Source of the DNA: Paenibacillus validus NBRC 15382
Lineage (GTDB): Bacteria > Bacillota > Bacilli > Paenibacillales > NBRC-103111
Assembly (NCBI RefSeq): GCF_004000985.1
Contig: NZ_BIMH01000001.1
Location: 62,001 to 126,000 of the forward strand
Direction of reading: 5' to 3'
Length of the DNA: 64,000 nt
Part shown: in pieces, positions 60,967 to 64,000 of the stretch
How the letters are laid out: the number at the start of each line of letters is the position of its first letter
Numbering within the stretch: position 1 is the stretch's first letter
The notes under the pieces: generated by a model
Told to the model about the DNA's origin: nothing
What the model saw: the letters and a program-made list of their open reading frames with translations, nothing else
The model's database searches: none
Program-made: the position numbers and the translations under genes

Positions 60967-62748
60967 CTATTTGATGTATTCGAGCGTCACCGAGCGGTGG
61001 ACCCCGCTGAGCATAATGCGGATGCGGTCTCCCGCCCGCAGCTCTTTGCCGCCTGCCGCGTCCAGTACCCGTCCGCCCTTCTCGATGACGCAGGCCGACC
61101 CGTTATACAGCAGCAGGCTGTCGTTCGGCCCGGGGCGGAACGTCAAATCCTTCGTCTCGGCAAATTCGGGAGCGAGCTGGAGCAGCTGGTGAAGCGTGAC
61201 CTTGCCTTTGAAGGCGTCCAGGTTGCGGTACTGCGGGGTTGTCCGCTCTCCCGTATCTTCGTCGCGCACCTCGATCACCATCTGCCCGACGAAGCCTTTG
61301 TTCGCTTTGCGCCACAGCGCCAAGCCGTACAGCCCCGCAGCCGCAGCGGCCAAAACGCCGGCGGCGATCGCCGCCCACGCCCCGGCCCCGAGACCCGGCT
61401 CCGCCGCTTCCGGCCCCGATTGCGGTGACGGCGCCCTGCCGGCGGCACCCGCCGCCGACAGCTTGACCGGGTCGGTCTCTCTGATGTAGCCCGCATCCTC
61501 CGCCCTTACCTTCAGCTCGTATTCGTGCGCTTCGGGCAGCTTGTAGCTGCCGGCAATTCCCTGCGCGCTGGAGACGAGCGGCTTTTCCTCCGTCCTGCCG
61601 GTTTGCAGATCCTTGACGATCAGCGTCGCTTTCAAGCTTTTGTACAGATCCGCATCTCCGGCTTTCCGGCCGCCCGATTCCAAATACGCTTGAACTGCAA
61701 CATCATCCCCCACCTTCCACGTCTGAGTAGGCAAAGGCTCCATTTGCAGCTTCAGATCGTAGTTGTAAATGAGGTTGATCTTGATCTTATCCTTCGGCGC
61801 GCCCTTCACCTGCAGCTTCCAGGTCCCTTGTGCGGGCTGCAAAATTTTGAGAAGCGAATAAGCCCTTGACGACGAAAAGAGAATCTTGTCCGAAGGTATA
61901 GGCACCTCCGTGCCCTTCGGATCGGAGAGCTTCAGCTCCACCGGGGAACCGGACATGATCGAGATGTTCGCCTCCTTGACGCTGGCGTTCGGAATGTCGA
62001 GCGCCACCTCCTGGAAGGCCCCGCTCCCGTTCAGCTCTTGAATCGGCAGCACCTTCAGCTTCAAATGGCGGGCATAGATTTCGCTCAGGATGGCCGGCAG
62101 ATCGTCGGCCGAGCTGGTCACGAACGATTTGGCGTCCGTTTCACCCGCAATCCGTTCGAGCGCCGATTGGTTCAGCTGACCGTCGGCATTCAGTCCGATC
62201 GTATAGATCGGAATGCCTTCGGTCTTGGCCCGCTCGACCGCTCCGGCCAGTTCCTTGTCCGACTGCTCCTGCGTCCTGCCGGCAGGCAGCGAGTTGTTGC
62301 CGTCCGTCAGAAGGACGACCAACGGGGTATGAGCGGGATCGGCTCCGTTCTCCAGCACCTTCAACGCCTCATTCACACCGACGGCCAGATCGGTGTAAGG
62401 CCCGCGGTCGAGCTGGTCGATGAAAGTCTTCACGCTCTGCTTGTCCGACGCGTCCTTCATCAGGAGCATCGCTTTCTCGCGCATAATGCGGTCCGTATAG
62501 GCGACGACGCCGATTTTGTCGCCCTGTACCGAAGCCATGTCGACAAAAAGCTTGACGGCTTCGAAGCTTACCTTATTCACGTCGCTTTCGTTCATGGATG
62601 TGCTGACATCCACCGCAAGCACGGCGTCCATTCTCGCATCGCCGGCCGGCCCGGCCGGCCCGGCCGTCTGTGCCGCAGCCGTCTGCAGCGGGAGCACGGC
62701 CAGCAGCAGCGGCAGCAGCGTGCGCGGCCATAGGTTTCTTTTTCTCAC
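60967..62748 (-). CDS. Secreted/membrane vWA protein with cytoplasmic FHA-like tail
   Basis: 593 residues. Signal peptide (RTLLPLLLAVLPLQTAAA), vWA domain with MIDAS D47-x-S49-x-S51 (AVDVSTSMNE), VVLLTDGNNSLP loop and IYTIGLNADGQ. Ig-like domains follow, then a membrane helix near 455-475 (AWAAIAAGVLAAAAAGLYGL) and a cytoplasmic beta-domain with DRIRIMLSG, reminiscent of FHA-type modules. First gene of the minus-strand operon. An outside vWA and an inside signalling-type module suggest it senses an extracytoplasmic partner and passes the state to the cytoplasmic GTPases. Confidence 0.75.
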   Translation of the reverse strand: MRKRNLWPRTLLPLLLAVLPLQTAAAQTAGPAGPAGDARMDAVLAVDVSTSMNESDVNKVSFEAVKLFVDMASVQGDKIGVVAYTDRIMREKAMLLMKDASDKQSVKTFIDQLDRGPYTDLAVGVNEALKVLENGADPAHTPLVVLLTDGNNSLPAGRTQEQSDKELAGAVERAKTEGIPIYTIGLNADGQLNQSALERIAGETDAKSFVTSSADDLPAILSEIYARHLKLKVLPIQELNGSGAFQEVALDIPNASVKEANISIMSGSPVELKLSDPKGTEVPIPSDKILFSSSRAYSLLKILQPAQGTWKLQVKGAPKDKIKINLIYNYDLKLQMEPLPTQTWKVGDDVAVQAYLESGGRKAGDADLYKSLKATLIVKDLQTGRTEEKPLVSSAQGIAGSYKLPEAHEYELKVRAEDAGYIRETDPVKLSAAGAAGRAPSPQSGPEAAEPGLGAGAWAAIAAGVLAAAAAGLYGLALWRKANKGFVGQMVIEVRDEDTGERTTPQYRNLDAFKGKVTLHQLLQLAPEFAETKDLTFRPGPNDSLLLYNGSACVIEKGGRVLDAAGGKELRAGDRIRIMLSGVHRSVTLEYIK

Positions 62749-62938
62749 AGCGGGTCATTCCTCCAAACAAGCGCCTGCGCCCGAAGGCTGTCGCTCTTGT
62801 AGTATTTTGTCGGATAGGGTTGTACAATGTTCATTACAGTCGCTAGTAATTTAATATAATATCTGGTCCTAAATAAAAATGCTACTCAGCGAATTCTTAT
62901 CATTTTCTTAAGATTCTCGCTGTCCTGGGGAGAGTGCC
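62749..62938. promoter_or_regulatory. Divergent promoter region of the vWA/tubulin cluster
   Basis: About 190 bases between two divergent units. A TATAAT element at 62855-62860 fits a plus-strand -10 box, though its -35 spacing is not ideal. No operator motif is recognised, and no gene is present. Confidence 0.35.
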
Positions 62939-63109
62939 ATGCTAACCTTGATCGTTTTGCTTGTCGCCGCATTGTATGCAGGGGTCCGATTGCTGACGTT
63001 CGTCTATTATAAAAAACACGACATTTCGCTCGCACAAATCGACGAAGCTTTGGCCGGACGCTTCAAGGAGGTGTCACATGAGTCCAAAAAAACCCATCCA
63101 ATTGACTAA
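62939..63109 (+). CDS. Small single-pass membrane protein, first gene of the divergent unit
   Basis: 56 residues: one hydrophobic helix (LTLIVLLVAALYAGVRLLTF), then a basic, helical tail (KKHDISLAQIDEALAGRF). GGGGAGAG precedes ATG 62939. Its end overlaps the next gene by 32 bases, and the AAGGAGGTG site of that gene is inside it, so the two are coupled. No family recognised. Its position opposite the vWA/tubulin operon suggests it belongs to the same system. Confidence 0.65.
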   Translation: MLTLIVLLVAALYAGVRLLTFVYYKKHDISLAQIDEALAGRFKEVSHESKKTHPID

Positions 63110-64000
63110 GACGATGCGAACGGCCTATTTGTTTCAACGTCTGCGCCAATGCAAGCGCTGCGGCGCCTACACCTGCCTGGACGCCGAGAGCTGCCCGGAT
63201 TGCGGCGCGGTGCAGACGTGGATGCCGCTTCCGAAGCCCGCGGAGGCGGTGAGCCGGCAGCGCGCCTATACGGACATGCTCGTTCTCGGCATCTTCGCGG
63301 CGGCGGGCTTTCTTGTGGCGCGCAGCTTTGCCGAGATGGCGGCTGCCTTAGGGACCGGCGCGGTGCTGATCGCGGTTTACGCCAGAATCCGCCAAACCTA
63401 TGAGCCTTATCTCCTTAGACGTATATTGAGCCGTCTACTCCTGCAAGAACATGAAAAAATTCGTCGAGGTCTGCTGCAGGATATCGACAAGGCGGAAGCC
63501 GACCTGAAGGCCGAAGACTACAAATCGGCGTACGAGAAATTCCGCGAAATCGGATTTTTCATCAAAGACAACCCGATCCGGCTGCTCAAGCTCATGTGCC
63601 TCAACCGCTTCATTCTGCGCAGCGATATGGAGCTTGAGCTGACCTCGCTCATTCCGGACCGGTTCGACGGCGATTTTGTGGCCTATCTGCTGGAGGTCGG
63701 CCGGGTCAAGCCACAGCTCATTGACCGGCCGACGATCCAATATGTCGTGAAGCACCGCGAACAGATCGAACGACTTCCGCACGGTTCGGAAGTGCTGACG
63801 GCAGCAGCCGCAGCGGCGCTGCGCATCCGGTCGCATCTGCCCCTCTACCGCAGCCTTGTGCTGGATTATGCCGACGCGCTGCCGGAGGACCGGCTGCGCC
63901 GGCTTCAACAGCTTGCGGCAGAACGCGCGGACGAGGATCCCGAGCTGTTCGAACGCGTGCGGCAAACGGTGAACCGCCGCTTCGGCGGCGACGCGTCTAA
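63078..64000 (+). CDS. Zinc-ribbon membrane protein with helical C-terminus (cut by window end)
   Basis: The frame is open from ATG 63078, behind AAGGAGGTG, to the window edge, giving at least 307 residues. The N-terminus has a zinc ribbon C-x2-C ... C-x2-C (CKRCGAYTC, ESCPDCG), then two hydrophobic helices near 68-85 and 88-103 and a long charged helical region (KADLKAEDYKSAYEKFREIG in part). It resembles tetratricopeptide-like or helical scaffold proteins. The stop lies outside. It is divergent from the vWA/tubulin operon and probably belongs to that system. Confidence 0.7.
   Translation, partial: MSPKKPIQLTKTMRTAYLFQRLRQCKRCGAYTCLDAESCPDCGAVQTWMPLPKPAEAVSRQRAYTDMLVLGIFAAAGFLVARSFAEMAAALGTGAVLIAVYARIRQTYEPYLLRRILSRLLLQEHEKIRRGLLQDIDKAEADLKAEDYKSAYEKFREIGFFIKDNPIRLLKLMCLNRFILRSDMELELTSLIPDRFDGDFVAYLLEVGRVKPQLIDRPTIQYVVKHREQIERLPHGSEVLTAAAAAALRIRSHLPLYRSLVLDYADALPEDRLRRLQQLAAERADEDPELFERVRQTVNRRFGGDAS

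Overview
The window looks like chromosomal DNA of a Paenibacillus-like member of the Bacillota. The reasons are strong AGGAGG-type ribosome binding sites with frequent TTG and GTG starts, many rho-independent terminators, a Fur protein of Bacillus type preceded by a PerR-like box, a GlnR/TnrA-type nitrogen box (TGTNA-N7-TNACA) in several intergenic regions, and cobalamin and cyclic-di-AMP riboswitches. I see no rRNA, tRNA, CRISPR array, phage or complete insertion sequence.

Layout. 1-8.8 kb: a PLP aminotransferase and MFS exporter, a VOC protein, a truncated metallo-beta-lactamase gene, a NagR/YvoA-type GntR regulator with matching operators, and two tandem paralogous secreted stalk-domain proteins. 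8.8-20 kb: an amine and ammonium island with a copper amine oxidase and a His-rich membrane partner, an IclR regulator, amt-glnK, and an operon for an acyl-CoA-dehydrogenase-like flavoprotein, a cupin, a heme N-demethylase-like (DUF3445) protein, a DmmA-like protein and a 2Fe-2S reductase. Perfect GlnR/TnrA boxes lie beside the flavoprotein and iclR genes. 20-25.1 kb: an AT-richer, decayed zone with small hypothetical genes, a DinB fragment, an IS1595-type transposase remnant, csaA and three copies of a dispersed intergenic repeat. 25-30.3 kb: a soluble chemoreceptor-like protein, thrC and a polar amino acid ABC transporter. 30.3-41.5 kb: a biuret/allophanate-type urea-polymer catabolic region with a PucR regulator, three isochorismatase-fold hydrolases (one lacking the catalytic Cys), a BMP-type ABC importer, AtzF-type allophanate hydrolase and a cupin, with GlnR boxes. 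41.8-49 kb: two small conserved genes, a cobalamin-riboswitch-controlled MetE-like gene, a kamA-family radical SAM gene behind a c-di-AMP riboswitch, a cysteine-poor L33 gene (rpmG) behind a Zur-like box, fur, a candidate small RNA and an AT-rich alcohol dehydrogenase gene.

49-64 kb is a GC-rich multi-gene system on the minus strand: secreted/membrane vWA protein, tubulin/FtsZ-like GTPase, an 802-residue unknown, a polytopic vWA protein, a 211-residue unknown, a zinc-ribbon P-loop GTPase, and a GAP1-N-like membrane protein. A divergent pair (small membrane protein, and zinc-ribbon membrane protein running off the window) lies at its head. It is the best candidate for a poorly described system: a membrane-coupled NTPase complex resembling computationally predicted GTPase/vWA conflict or signalling systems.

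The nitrogen theme (amine oxidation, ammonium uptake with PII, biuret/allophanate hydrolysis, shared GlnR/TnrA-type boxes) is the main functional link across the first two thirds. All functional calls are by eye from sequence; no database search was run.
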